From Macquaria australasica (Eukaryota; Chordata; Actinopteri; Centrarchiformes; Percichthyidae), in the NCBI GenBank assembly GCA_005408345.1, contig SEMN01000705.1, positions 172,506 through 236,505 on the forward strand: 64,000 bases of DNA. The letters run 5' to 3'. The notes under the pieces are model-generated. The model was given only the letters and a program-made list of their open reading frames with translations. It did no database searches and had not been told where the DNA came from. The position numbers and the translations under genes were made by a program. Position 1 is the stretch's first letter. Every line of letters begins with the position of its first letter. Below are positions 1 through 12,509 of the stretch, in pieces.

Positions 1-430
1 GCTTCTCCCCTTAAAAAGCAAAAATTAGAGTGATGTCACTTGAGTCAGCGTCGGTCGGGATGAAGACAAGTTTGATGATAATCTGTTGGTGTGGAGTTAA
101 AGCGAGCCGACCAGACCTCTGCTACAGGCTACATTAGCCGCTACTAGCGTAACACCTGCATCTCCAAACGGGGCTGTCTGCGCTCAAGTTGCATTGTGGG
201 TAATGTAGGCGCCAGGTTTTGACAAGGAAGAAGAATGTGTGGAATAAACAAGACGATATGTCTAAATATACTCCATCACAAGTCCTTAATTCAGAAAGTT
301 TATCTAGCAAGACTGCTGGAAACGAGCAGCTCAGGACTGACTGACAGCTAAACATCAGTAAAATCTGTCGTACCGCAGAGATTTTGGAAAGACATTTAAA
401 AAAAAAAAAAAAAACAGTTAAAACCACAAA
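1..430. other. Left edge, no gene recognised
   Basis: No coding exon could be supported here. The stretch lies downstream of ccnb2, which is read on the minus strand. It carries a run of about 17 A near 400-416 and text resembling repeats common in fish (for example around 190-215, gcattgtgggtaatgtagg). It could hold the flank of a gene outside the window. Confidence 0.3.
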
Positions 431-536
431 GCTTGGATCAAAAATTATAAAAACATTTTATTAAAAACTAGTAGAGTTTCGATCAATCTAAAATAAAGTG
501 CAAGTCAAACGTCCTGATGAAATGTAGAAGTCCGCC

Positions 537-2985
537 TCAAGGATTGTTGAGCAGAGCAGCAGCCATGTTCTTGATGACCGACGACTTCAGCCGAGGGATG
601 AGGCTGATCTTCATCAGCTTGCTGCTCGAGTATTTGTTCTTGACAGCCTGCAGGGGAACAAATTATTCAGGTTTCGTTTGTGCTCAACACAAAGCCAGAA
701 GTTCTTCTGTCAGCCAGCTCACCTGGAACTTTGTTTTCCCGTCATTTACCATTACAACATTCTTGGCGATGTGCTGCATGATTGGCTTCAGGTGGGCCTC
801 GTCGTAAGTCGAGTAGTGCTGCTGTGTAGGAGACTGACGAGACAAACCAATTAAACACAACTTTGCTAAAAAACAGTAAAGAGGCAAATTACACCCATTA
901 AACCAGTCGCTCGTTTCCCATCAAACTCACCCACGGCAGCTCGTCAAGCAGCAGCTGGGAGAGACACAGGGACGCAGCGGCGACCTCGGAGGGCCGATAG
1001 TGCACCATGTCGTAGTCGATGAGGGTCAGCTCCATCAGGTACTTGGCCAGCGTGTGTCTCTCTACATCAGACTGAGACAGAAACATCAGACTGCTGTGCA
1101 GACTCTGCACATTTTACAAAGTCTTGCCAGAGTTCAGTTTAGCACAACACCTGTCACACACTTTGTGTACGCATTAGTCTGCAGTCCTGACAAGTTAGAG
1201 ATAAATTAAACTGCTACTCTTGCTCTTAATTGCAAGAGACAAAGATTCTGCACAACCGACCCGTTTTATTGCAGGGCATTACAAGCAGAGAACTTCTAAA
1301 TAAGACAAGTGTGGCCGACAGATCTCCCAACATTTGTATTTTATGAATATGTAATATGAACTTGTGTACGTGGGCCAACAGTGACTCTTGTGCACAGTCC
1401 CTGTCGATGCTTTGTTGGGGAAGTTTACATGCGACGTTTGAGCATCATTTTGCTAGATCTGTTCGATGCCACAGGTGCTTAATGCAGTTCAAACTGAAAA
1501 CAGTCAGAACTGATGAACAGATTAAGTCTTTTGGTTAATATCATCTTGATGAATCCCAAAACTCACACTGGCCACCTTGGAAGCCCGTCTGAGGAAGTGT
1601 AATGGAAGAGGACGTCCCAGCTGAAAATTGAGGTTCCTCAAAACCACCTGCTCCATCTCCAGAATCTGAGACTTGGTAAACGCGTTGTCTGTGATGTAGG
1701 CGAAGTCTCCGACCTCTGGAGCGTACATCTCCTCATATTTACAGGCCACCAGCATGGCGGTCACACCAACAAGCTGCAGCTTCCTGCGAGAGACCGGCTG
1801 GACCTGCAGCACAGCGGGAAACGTTTTTACTCCGTTTCACTAAACACACGAGAGAAAGACCGTTTAGACGGTTCTTACCTGGAGAAAACGATCCAGGATG
1901 GCAACTGTGAGGTACAGAGTCTCCTGCAGCAGCTGGAACCTGGAGTGGACCTGGACCAGCCAGTCGACCAGGAGAGCTCGCATGCGTTCAGTGATTTCAT
2001 AACCCTGCATGTAGTTGGCTCGTACAGCCTGCTGCACCTGTGGAAACAGACAGTGATGGAAACAAAATACGATGCCGGGTGAGAGCAGAGAGCTCTGCTG
2101 ATGGGGGGAATAAGTTACCTCCAGGACGTGCAGATAATTATAGATATCTTTGACATATTGTGAGCACAGCTGTGGCAGGTCTGCGTCCTCCTCGTCGACG
2201 TCCTGCACAGTGAGCAGCGCCTCAGAGAAAGCCTGGCACAGCTCCTCCTCCTCCTTCATGGACACGTCAGCCGACTCCTCTGAGACCAGGGGGAGAGGAT
2301 CTGCAGGTGCTTGGACCTGGACTACTGGATGCACCACCGGGACCGAAGTGGGATTAGCCTTTTGGGCACAAGATGGTTTGGCTGATGCTTTGGCTCGTCC
2401 CGTCTTCTGAGGAAACAAGTCAGACGCAATTTCATTCAGAAAATAATGTTTGAGTTTTAGGCTGCAAGGCTTGTGAAATGCATGTTTAACTATTTAAAAA
2501 AAACAAACCGAGTTACTTCAGTCTGACTGCAGCAACCTCCCTGAAGTTTCCTTCCTAAAACAGGCATTAATCTGCTGCTAGACAGCCTCCTCTTCTGGGA
2601 AGACCTTCCACAAGACTTTGGCTTTGTGGACGAGGGGTGTCCATATACTTTTGGCCATATACTGTAGTTTGAGAGCTTCACAGCGCTGATTACAACTGAA
2701 ACACGGAACACAGCTGCGGACATGAGCCATCAACACCAGGTAGTGACTCACCTTTGCGTTGACTTCTGCTCCGGGAAAGTTGGTGATCTCTCCGAGAGCA
2801 GCTCTCCTCAGACCTGCTGCGGTGCTTTTACCCATCTTCAGCGGGTTCTCTGCGGCCGGGAGCTGCTGACAGAAGACACGAGCCTCAGAAACGCTGCCTG
2901 GCCGCGGATCCGCTTCATGAAACTACATGCGAAGCCAACGGCAGCTTCAGTTACTCACCACAGCGCGGACTTCCACAGACGACAT
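537..2985 (-). CDS. ccnb2: Cyclin B2 (G2/mitotic cyclin, CDK1 partner)
   Basis: Cyclin B2 binds and activates CDK1 to drive entry into mitosis. Coding exons on the minus strand, in transcript order: 2959-2985, 2752-2865, 2119-2406, 1879-2037, 1567-1803, 931-1071, 723-833, 537-647. All eight are multiples of three, have GT/AG borders, and total 395 aa plus stop, the usual length for B2. The start is the ATG at 2983-2985 (MSSVEVRAV), the typical B2 N-terminus. A destruction box RAALGEITN lies at residues 30-38. The cyclin box begins near residue 144 and shows MRALLVDWLVQVH and KYEEMYAPE; the C-terminus reads MAAALLNNP. A minus-strand AATAAA-type signal (TTTATT on plus, about 456) sits just past the stop. 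Reading is intact. Promoter sites just upstream suggest G2/M control. Confidence 0.96.
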
Positions 2986-3104
2986 GTTTAACAGCAGCAA
3001 CGAGGCCGAACTGTGACCTGAAGACGCGACACGGCGAGTTGTTTCAGCACCAAGCAGCAAAATGTACCGACAAGTTCGGACCGTGAACGACACACCGACG
3101 GGCA

Positions 3105-3170
3105 GCTTTCAAATAGCGCTCCGTCGAATCTGATTGGATACAGCTTCGGTAGGACGCTCCTGATTGGCTG
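3105..3170 (-). promoter_or_regulatory. ccnb2 cell-cycle promoter: CHR-like site plus two CCAAT boxes
   Basis: Read on the minus strand, two CCAATCA boxes (plus-strand ATTGG at 3133-3137 and 3163-3167) are spaced 30 bp apart. About 20 bp nearer the gene lies TTTGAA (plus 3108-3113), a CHR element, with a GCGC just before it where a CDE would be. Mammalian cyclin B2 promoters are known for evenly spaced CCAAT boxes (NF-Y) followed by a CHR bound by MuvB/DREAM. The arrangement is seen; its function is inferred. Confidence 0.7.
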
Positions 3171-3189
3171 ACAGCCTGAGGTCAAAGGT

Positions 3190-4690
3190 GCAGGTCTACT
3201 GACATTTAAATATTATTTGTTACTATGGCAACATGAAAATAAACATTTGAATAATACTGTCTAAAATATATGAACGAACAACAATTTGTGAAATTATTAA
3301 AACTCAACTCATTAATATAAATTATTTCATAATTGTTATTGTGATCAGTTTTATTTGATTAGACTTAGACCTTTATTCAAAAGTCTGTTTTTATTACCTG
3401 ACAGTGATGTCACCGCCCTCTCACCTTTCAGCCAATCACAGGCCCCCCTGCCTCTACACAATACTCAAACACAGAACTTGACTCAAACTACATTTTAGGC
3501 CAGTGCACCTTTAAAGGTTGAAGATAAAAGCTGCACACGTTCACCTTGAATTCCTCATGACTGTAATGTGACTTTGTCCTCAACTAGAGATGGGTTAATG
3601 CATTCAAGGAGGAAGAGCTGAGGCTGGCCGTCTACACCAACAATGGAGTTGACAGTCTTAACAGTGGCACCTTATGAAAGCATGAATACTTTAAAAGTGT
3701 ACGCCACATGTGTGTGCGTGTGTCGTAAGTTGATGTAAAATAATTTAATTCATTTGTTCTGATTTGAGATTTTACTTTAAACTCACTTTCATTGCTGTTT
3801 CTTAGCAGCAGTTCATCTTTAGTGGAAAGGTTTTTTGACATTTAATTAAAAAAATAAATCTTAAAGTAAGGAAATAATTCTAATCTATATTTGCCCTTTT
3901 TGTTTGGGTGACTTTTGCCCCACAACAAGTTACACCGCAAAATAGCCAAACAACATTCTTTGTTTTTTTTTTATGTAATGCAGTTTTCCTGGTGTTGCTA
4001 CTTCAAAATATTTATTTTCCCTTTCCATCCATTGGTTGATGGAATAACACATTGTTGGTTTTGGTCCTTTCAATAAGAAAAATATAGGATACAAGTCAGT
4101 GATACTTACAGCCCATGGGCCGCCGACCATTTTCTAATTCACAATGAAAACAAATTGATTCACACTGGGAATTCTTTGTTTATACCAATTAGTAAATGTT
4201 CAATAATGTTCCTTGGCTGTTAAAGTTGCATATTAGCCTATCAGCAATTTGTGCAGTGCTGTCTGCTGCCTGGCAGAAAACCCTGAGGGCAAACCTCCCA
4301 TGAAAGGTTGACAACGCAAACAGGAAATTCAATGAAAAATGGACCCTCAAGCCAAACCACTGTTTTATTTGCCAAATGTCAACTGCTGTATGCAGGTTGA
4401 TAAAACTGAAATTAATCTCAGGCGCCATCAGGAGTCAGAACATGCTAGCTTCAGTGTAGCGTTCCTGTTTGGTAGCACCACAAAATATCTGATCAATATT
4501 ATTATTGTTTCTTTATTAACTGGCTCCTGTCACTTTGCAGAAGTGGCCCCTGGAAAAAGCAAGTCGAGTATCCCTGATATAAGCCATACCTGTAAGATAA
4601 AACCACTTCTTCAAAGACAGACACTAATGACCAGAACATTTCTGCACTGCGATGAAGACAGAAACATCACAAAAACCAAACTGTGACGTC
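3190..4690. other. Intergenic DNA between ccnb2 and kmt5b
   Basis: AT-rich sequence with no supportable exon. A short stretch near 4045-4075 (ttgttggttttggtcctttc) recurs near 19547-19566, marking a dispersed repeat. The far 3' end of kmt5b could reach into this segment. Confidence 0.4.
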
Positions 4691-7008
4691 AACATCCAGC
4701 CGACCTCAAAACAGGCTCAGGAAACAAGAATCACAAAGAAACTTTATATAGTTTTCAAGTATTCAAAACTGTTAAATAAGTACAAGATGTGTTCACATGA
4801 TTTACATATTGGACAATATATGCACTGCCCACTTTTAATTCTCTTTACACGTTTCCCACTACCCACGCAACACGCTAAAATGTCCGCAAACTATTCACAT
4901 TTGTTTTTCTTTTTTTTTTCTTTTACTTTTTAATCAATTGGAAATCTTGACAGCTGTCTATTGGACAAAGACCACACAGACGGTACACCTGGAACAGTTT
5001 ACAGTGTAGGATGGAGACGTCCGACGAGGGGGAAGGACAGACTGAGCCAGGTTCAGAACGGCGATTAGCTGCTGGTGATATGAACAGTACATATTAACAC
5101 AGGAAAAGTGGGTTAACATTCAATCTCAGTTGATCCCTTGATCTATTGGACAGTTCATTTACTTCCACGCAACAAAAATAAAATAATATACAGAAGGACT
5201 GAGGGTGGACTTGTGTTGAAGTGTTTCCGGATTTCAAAGGGGGAATCAGATGGCTTAGCATTTTCACTATTCATTGATTAGTCGCGAAACAAATTTGGTC
5301 TAAATGTGTCAAAAAGCTCTTTAAGGCACCTAATGCTGTTGGATAGACAGTCTGTTTTTTATTGCAAACTACAAAACTGAAAAGTGTGAACTCCTGTAAA
5401 GAAAATAAAACAAAACAACTTAAATAGGCTACAGACAACTGATGAAATGTGTATTTCTACAGATTTTTTGGGCCTGTTGAAGTTAATGCTGCCACCATCT
5501 ACCAACACAGAGTTACACAGGACAGAAATTCAAACAGATGGTAAGGAAATAAAAGTAGCACCATAGAGAAAAGAATATGATTCTAAGCTAGTAAGAATAT
5601 TTCAGACAATGTGATTTTACCCCCCAAACTCTAGTGTCAACGGACATTTGTTAACTTGCTTCCAAAAATCTGATTATGTAAATAAAAAGTGAGACTGGAC
5701 TTAAATAAAAATGTCATAATTCAGCTGAGGGTCATAAGCCAGTCTTTCTGTACATTACTTTTTATTTGAAACGCATATAGGTAGCCTTTATATGTGTGGA
5801 TTTTATTTGATTTGCCTTCCCAGTTGTTTAAAAAGGGTTGAACTACCATGTGTGCCATGTTACCATTATACAGCAGCTCCAGAAACAAAGAAAAACACTG
5901 TTTATTCTCTCATTTTCAAGTGTAATCAAGCTGATTAGAAAAACTTTGTGTGCTTTTATTTCTTGGAAATCCGCAGCTCAACGTATTTACAGCGCTCTGA
6001 ATAAACTGCAGGGAGTCAATTAGCTGGAAAATATATACTGATAACTGATTGCTCAGCTCATGAATGTGTGACAAATGCAGGCAAACTAAACACACACTGT
6101 AGTTCCGCATGCATATTGTTACTGCTAACATTTCAGTATGTGACAGAGTTTTGTGTCAGTGGTCCACAACACAGTAATTGGGTTTGGTGCACGTTAAATC
6201 CATAATATACATAAAACTGTAAATTCTGCTTCAACATCTCTTTCCGTGACACAATGATAGCTTTAAGGTTTACCATCATATGACTGAACTCTACAGACAC
6301 ACATGATTAACTTACACAGTAAATAATGGGAATAATTAATGAGTGATTAAAAATTCAAGTGGTTCTTTACCAGCTAAAACTACTGAGATAATGAGAACAT
6401 GGCACCTGAATCCAAATGAACTGACTGACTGATCTTATAATGCCTCTGGACCGACCACACCATACTGTACGTTCAGCATGGCTCGTCACACAAAAATGAC
6501 AAACTATGAGACAGAAATCAAAAGTTCAATAAAAACCTGCCTATGAGACAGAGGAGATAGTCACCATGCTGTACACTTTCTACAATATCCATGTCCATTA
6601 TGAATATAACAAGTGCATTCACTTAAAGGAAGAGTTGAACTTAAAACAAATTCGTTTTTCACTTAGGACTCGTCCAGATTATTCAGAAACAATACGAGGC
6701 AAATTCCTACAGTTCACATTTAGCATAGTGTGCAGATTAAATGCCAGAGAAATGGACTGGGTGAGTAATCAATGTAATTTGTATTCATAAGGACTCAAAT
6801 TACACCAGAAACTTATGATGAAAACAATAAGTGAAGAACAGATTTGTTTTAGGTCAACAGAACCCTCTTGTAACGTTCATTCAGATTCTTAATTTTTCAG
6901 CAATTTCTTTTGTTTTTAAATTACTGTACTTCTTTTACATCAACACAACAGTTGATTAGCGAGTCATCTGTATTTACAGGGGAAGGTGGGAGTGATGAGC
7001 TCCACAGC
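4690..7008 (-). other. Probable long 3' UTR and downstream flank of kmt5b
   Basis: This stretch follows the kmt5b stop codon at 7009-7011 and shows no coding potential. Several minus-strand AATAAA-type signals occur (plus TTTATT at about 5761 and 5901), so the transcript end cannot be fixed by eye. It is AT-rich and comparatively free of obvious transposons, which fits a 3' UTR. Confidence 0.4.
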
Positions 7009-10000
7009 TTATGCATTGAGCCTCAGAGACTGATCCTCTCTCCTCCTGGAGGAGATATCGATGTCTATGGAGTCTTTACCCACAATGAGTCGGAGGCGCT
7101 TTGCTGGAGGAAGTGGAATGAAATCGTCTTCGAACTCATTGTCGAAGTAGTCATCATCATCATCATCATCATCCTCCTCCTCCTCCTCCTCCTCATCCTC
7201 CTCCTCCCCTTCCTCGTCGTCGTCCTCTTCAGACGAAGGGTCCGCCATGACCTTTTGGGTCCGATGTCCACCATTTCTGGCCTCCAGACTCTGACCCATG
7301 TCCCCATTATAGGACATCTGGTCCGCCTTTGTCTGGGATATTCTCCGGGCATCGTCCTCTCTCTTCAGCTGGATCTTCAGCTTGGTGGAGTTACTGTGTA
7401 CCACAGGGGCAAAGCCGTTATTCAGTTTGGCTATGTATGAGCTGCCTTTGTCCTTGTCGTGGTCCTTGCTGAACTTGATGCTGATTTTGCTGGAAGAGGC
7501 CGAGTTGACCGTAGAGGCAGAAAGGTTGGAGGAGCCAATGGGATCGTTGGCGTCATTGGTTTTGCTACTGCTGCTGTCCCTCCGCCGGCGGAGCGTCAGT
7601 TTGGGGATGCCCGTGTTGTTTTCCAGGATCAGCTGAGCGTCGTATCGTGTGATCCTACGTTTCTTCTTCCCCTTGTCCTGTGACCGGCAGCCACTCTTAT
7701 CCTTGTCCCTGCGGAGGGATTTACTGCCATTGGCAACCCCATTGTAGTCCCTGTGTCTGTCGGCGAAGCTCAACAGCACATTACCACAGTCTGAGAAGTT
7801 AGCGGTGTGGCCGGCAGCCACCGGCATGAATGGCTCACCATACGAGTCCTCACGTTTAATTGTCCGCTCGGTCCTGAGCCGCGCCAGCCGTTTCCGCCGG
7901 GTGCAGGAGCCTCTTCTGGCATAGCCAGCGTCTAATGCCGGCTGCTCCAGCCCTACTCCGTGGTGGAGGTACTCCTCCATGTCAGCTGGCTCTGTTTTAA
8001 TGACCACTCCACCAGGGACTGGGCTCAAGCCGTCCATAGCACTGGGCTCCAGCTTAATACCAGCTGCCGTTTCCTGGGCTTTTACAAGGGTCCTTGTGGA
8101 CCTGCGAGTTCTGTACGTCGAACACTGGCTGCCCTCACTGCTTTGCACATGCGGTAGATTGCCATTTTCCTTGGCAGCATGACGGGTGAGGCAGCCCCGC
8201 TGGCCTAGTGTCTGCTGCACCAGCTCCTGTCCATCCTTCTCCTTCTTGACAGTGACACTTTTACACAGCGACACCTTTGAGTCCCTGAGACCCAGCTGGC
8301 AAGTCTCTCCTTTGGCCAACGCCTTGGGATCTGCACCCCTCCTGCGACTCCGCAACTGGACTTTACTTAGTGAAGGCTTGGATTGGGATTTTAGTCTCTT
8401 TGGTACCCTGTTATTGTTTACACGACCTTGTTTTGAACATGAGGTAGTAAGGGCTCTTGACAAAGTCTGTCTGGATTGAGTCCTGTTTTTATACTTCAGG
8501 CCAGATGATGATGATGTTCTTTTTCTGGCAGCTGGTGGGAAAAAATAAAAAGTTGCACATTACGTATTCGTAACAGTTTCAGAAACGCGCCTCCACATGT
8601 TGGCTGAGTGATATTTACAAAATCAAATATGATAGTGAAGTGTCTCAACATTAATAATATAACTATACTGAGAATGACTAAAAGGTTCAACATAGTGAAT
8701 ACAAGAAAGACACACTGATTGTTCATCACATTACAGTATTAAATCTATATGTTGCCCAGCAATATATGTACTTAGTCAATACATTTGTTGAATGCTACCT
8801 TTTCCACACTGGACTGCCACACGGGATTTCTTCTCTGTACCCGAGTTTTTGAGTTTGGGATCTGAGCCCATACAGTAACTATGGCAACGCCATGAAGAGA
8901 CAGATTAAATTTTTAAGGGACTCTTACATTGATGTGTTTTTGGCATTTCCTGAGAGTCTACATCGGTGTGGGAGCCTACAGAGTGACTATCTGAGCTCCT
9001 GTTTCCTTCCCCCAACTTCTTCAGCCTGTTGAGACGCTTGTCTGTCTCCCGCAACCCGTACTTGCTGTTGATCACCGGCACTTCCACTGGCAGTCCAGCT
9101 TTGGATTTGAAAGCACCAGTGCCCCGTCTGCACGACAACAACAAAATGAATGAAGTGATAAAACTTTACTGAATTGTTAAAAAGGTGCTACATATGAGAT
9201 ACTGAACATTAATATAGCAGCAAACAACAAATTGCTATGTCGCTGCAGCAGACAGGTTGAGAAGCAAGAGATAATTCAACTTTTTAATCCCAAAAGTTAA
9301 AAATAAACTCTGAGCTCTCCTCTGCCGGTAAACAGCTCCGGATCAGAGCAGAATCTGGTGTGACTCCGGGTCTTTGTTCCTCCAGGAGCTCCGGTTCTTC
9401 CCCCGGCTCTCTCCTCCAGAGCTTCCAGGTGCTCAGCAGCTGTCTGTCGGCGAGCAGCAGCTCTGTCCCCCATGCTCGGCCCGGTCCTCCCCACACAACA
9501 CTCTGCAAAGCCCCGCGATACGAACAAATTGTCCGCTATAGTTGAATATTGACTATTACTACTTTATAGACTATTTAAAGAGTTTTATTTTGTTTCTGTC
9601 GAGTTTGAATGAATTGTCTTTTACGATGAGCTGCGAGATAAAATTAATATTTGTCAATGGAGTCTGGTGGCTTTGAGGAGAACGATAACAGCGGTTTGTG
9701 GTTGGGGGGTGGTGGTGGCCAACGAGCCCATTTGTTTTGTTCCGAGAGGCTAGTGCTCAAATGCGACATCTAGTGGCAGCGGACATCGTATATAGAACCT
9801 TTAAGTGAAGAAATTTCCGTCAGCAACAATTTAGCTTTACTTGTGAGTGACTAATACTGTATTTTAATACTGTAATATTGTATTCAACGCAGCTTATAGA
9901 TCATATTTTGGTGAAATTATTACTAAATTACCAATCCATGACACTGTTGTCTTAATTAATGGCACCAAGCGTATATAAACTCATACTGTCCATATAACAC

Positions 10001-12509
10001 CTTCAAGACATTATGTATTTACTCTCTGGTTACACTTACCGTTCACATGTATAGCATTCACAAAATTCATTGTTTTCCCCAAAAAACCCGTCTCCGTAGT
10101 AACAAGAGATTTCCTCTCCTGGTTCAATGTCCCTCAAAACCTTCACACAGGCTGTGTCCCGTCCTGTCGATACAAACTAAACAAAAAATAATAATAAAAT
10201 TTGTGTTCATTTACTGAGCTTCCACATTGAACACCAATCGATCCAATAATTTCATAAGAGACCTTTTAAAGAACCTACCTTGCAGTTTGGCCGACAATCT
10301 GAAAAAAGAAGTGGCAGACAATAAAGTTTGTTTACTTTGGAAGAATACTGGACTAGTGGCGATTTTAAATGTTCGATACTTTTCACTAGAAAATAATTCC
10401 CAGATTCAGGCATCTCATTTTGCCGCTACAGTACTAATGACACCCAATCACAACGACTTATACCGTGATTGATGAACGCAGCTGGCCCCAGCCAGAGCTG
10501 CGCACAGTTCTTGCGGGTTGAATACATGACGCTGAAGTCGTTCTCCCCGTGCCGGAGCAGCATGTTTTCCTCACTCTCTGAAAGCTCAGCAATGCATCCC
10601 ACCAGGTACTCGATCTTGTCATTTCTTTTCCTATAAAACAACACAAGGTGGAAAGGTTTGTTACACACTGCAACAGTAGGCTGCATCGCCCTGTGTCAAA
10701 GTGCTTTTACGCATACAATTGTATAGCTGCCGTGTATCCACAACAGCATACATGTGCGCAGGCTAATGCAGGTAATATCAAACCTGTCACTGGTGGACAC
10801 AGAAGTTCAAACAAAGACAAAGAACAGATGTCGTATGACCTCACCATTCCTTTGTTGCCACAATTTTAGCTCCATTTTGCTCCGATGAATAACGATTACA
10901 AGGGAGAATCTCAAACCCGCTGTCTGTGGCAAACATCCGCAGATACACGAATACCTGTGCAAAACATAAAGTTAGTCATATGACTGTTTGGTCAACTGTG
11001 ATGCTGCAAGAAAAAGAGGGTGGATCTTAGATAATATTTTTACGTGTTGCTTGAAAAGCTTTTCTTGAGCTTTCGTCTTGTGGAGAAAAAGATTTCGGGA
11101 CCAGTCGCCGGATGTCAAAGCTCTGAAAGCTTTCTCCAAGTTGTCATGTTTCTTGAAGCGCTCGATGATCTCCTTCAGCTCCTCTTGTCTTCCCTTAATT
11201 GGTCGAAATCTGTGGGGAGGGTGGGGGCATTGATGGCACAAAACAAAGCAAACACAAATGCGAAAATCAGATATGACATACAATATAATCTAAGGAGAAG
11301 ACATCAATAAGAATGCCTTTATACGAGTGTGAAGAGGCTGCAAGTAGGGATGGGAATTGATAAGTTTTTATTGATACCAATTCCATTATTGAGTCTGCTT
11401 ATCGGTCCGGTTCTTTATCGATTCCCTTATTGATTCGTGATCAATTTTCTACGTGATAAAAGGTAGGCCTACACAGGTTTTCAGCAGTAACTTACTGTTT
11501 TATTATCTCCAAGTCTGAACACAGTGTAGAAACAGAGCAGGCATGCATGTGATTCAGTCTTTCATCTAAAATGGATGAAATGAGAGAATATTTGCACAGG
11601 GTTCATTTTCATTTAGGTTTTCTTAGTCAAAGAAAAAAATCTGCTAAGCCTGCCTGCCTGGCGCTAATGTTATTATAACAGGATATTCACCCACGGTAAC
11701 GGATGTACTGCTGGTTGGGAAGCAGTGGCACTCGTGCTTAGTGTCAAATACATGGCATTCATGGAATTTAAGCCCATGTTGCGTAGAAAGATGTTTCAGC
11801 ATATTGCTGGCGTTTCCACCCTTAACGTTACTTAAAACGATAATTTTACAGACATTACAACTCGCACTGTTGTCATCTTCCTTCGTGAAATGAAGCCACG
11901 CTTTGGACCATTTCTTCTTCTCCGCCATGACTCCTCCTTTCCAGCAGCGTAGACGCACGAGTTTGACGTCATTGTTTTGCGATGCACAACTGTCAGAAAA
12001 ACATACCGGCATCGATAAAAGGAATTGATGAGCTCAGATGAGTTCTCAACTAGAACCGGATTCCCATCCCTAGCTGCATGACCATCAACTCCACTGTGAT
12101 CAATCTGCTGACCTGGTGTTCATTTTGTGAGTTTGAAAGCCCAGGTATGGATCCAAGATGAGGCTCGTGGTCAGATCATCATTCTCACACAACTCCTTGG
12201 CAGTCATTCCTGAGGAGGGCACATAGCGCCTCTCTGCCTCCAGACTGGCTGCATTAAACCCTGAAAACACCAAACACAGACTGATGTTAGTGTATGTGAC
12301 TGATGAAGAATCTGTACGTTTGTTAACACAACCACATTGAACTCACTGCGGCTACATCTTCGGTTTCTGTTTTTGTTGTGGCGCAGGGATGCCCGCTGTG
12401 AATGCTGAGAGCGAGTCTGGCTCTGGCTCACAGGTTGCTCGCTGGTCAACTTGTTTCCGTGTCGTCTGCCATTTAATACCATGTTCTTGGATTCGCCCAG
12501 CCACTTCAT
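7009..12509 (-). CDS. kmt5b: Histone H4 lysine-20 methyltransferase KMT5B (SUV420H1)
   Basis: This nuclear enzyme makes H4K20me2/me3, marks linked to heterochromatin, DNA repair and replication licensing. Coding exons on the minus strand, in order: 12347-12509, 12113-12260, 11044-11209, 10845-10954, 10464-10630, 10279-10298, 10040-10176, 8928-9127, 8799-8861, 7009-8531. Frames join perfectly and give 898 aa (human about 885). The start MKWLGESKNMV matches vertebrate KMT5B. The SET domain shows ELSESEENMLLRHGENDFSV, the NHDCRPNC motif at about residues 250-257 and a post-SET CECYTC at about 297-302. The large last exon carries KKRRITRYDAQLILENN, a long acidic E/D run and the conserved C-terminus ending RREDQSLRLNA. 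Only 20 nt form exon 6. A hAT-like element sits in the intron between 11209 and 12113. The paralogue kmt5c is much shorter, so the identity is firm. Confidence 0.96.
9128..10039. other. Large kmt5b intron with repeat-like DNA
   Basis: The intron holds a GC-rich block at about 9300-9530, open on both strands but matching no family I know, and a segment near 9755-9810 (atgcgacatctagtggca) that looks like a common interspersed repeat. No extra exon is supported. Confidence 0.35.
11345..12072 (-). mobile_element. hAT-type DNA transposon remnant in a kmt5b intron
   Basis: The 728-bp element has matching ends: TAGGGATGGGAAT at 11345-11357 and its reverse complement ATTCCCATCCCTA at 12060-12072. 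The flanking 8-mers gctgcaag (11337-11344) and gctgcatg (12073-12080) differ at one base, as expected for the 8-bp target duplication of hAT elements. Inside is a BED zinc-finger reading frame but no catalytic transposase domain, so the copy is internally deleted. It is in the same orientation as kmt5b. Confidence 0.85.
11644..12012 (-). pseudogene. BED zinc-finger fragment of a hAT transposase
   Basis: An open stretch of about 120 codons contains a BED-type finger: KWSKAWLHF, then C-x2-C (CNVC), then HLSTQH (H-x4-H). BED fingers form the DNA-binding N-terminus of hAT transposases and ZBED proteins. A methionine at MAEKKKWSKAW is a plausible original start. The hAT catalytic and dimerisation domains are absent; the frame ends soon after the finger. 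It is most likely a non-functional remnant, though an exonised BED domain cannot be excluded. Confidence 0.7.
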
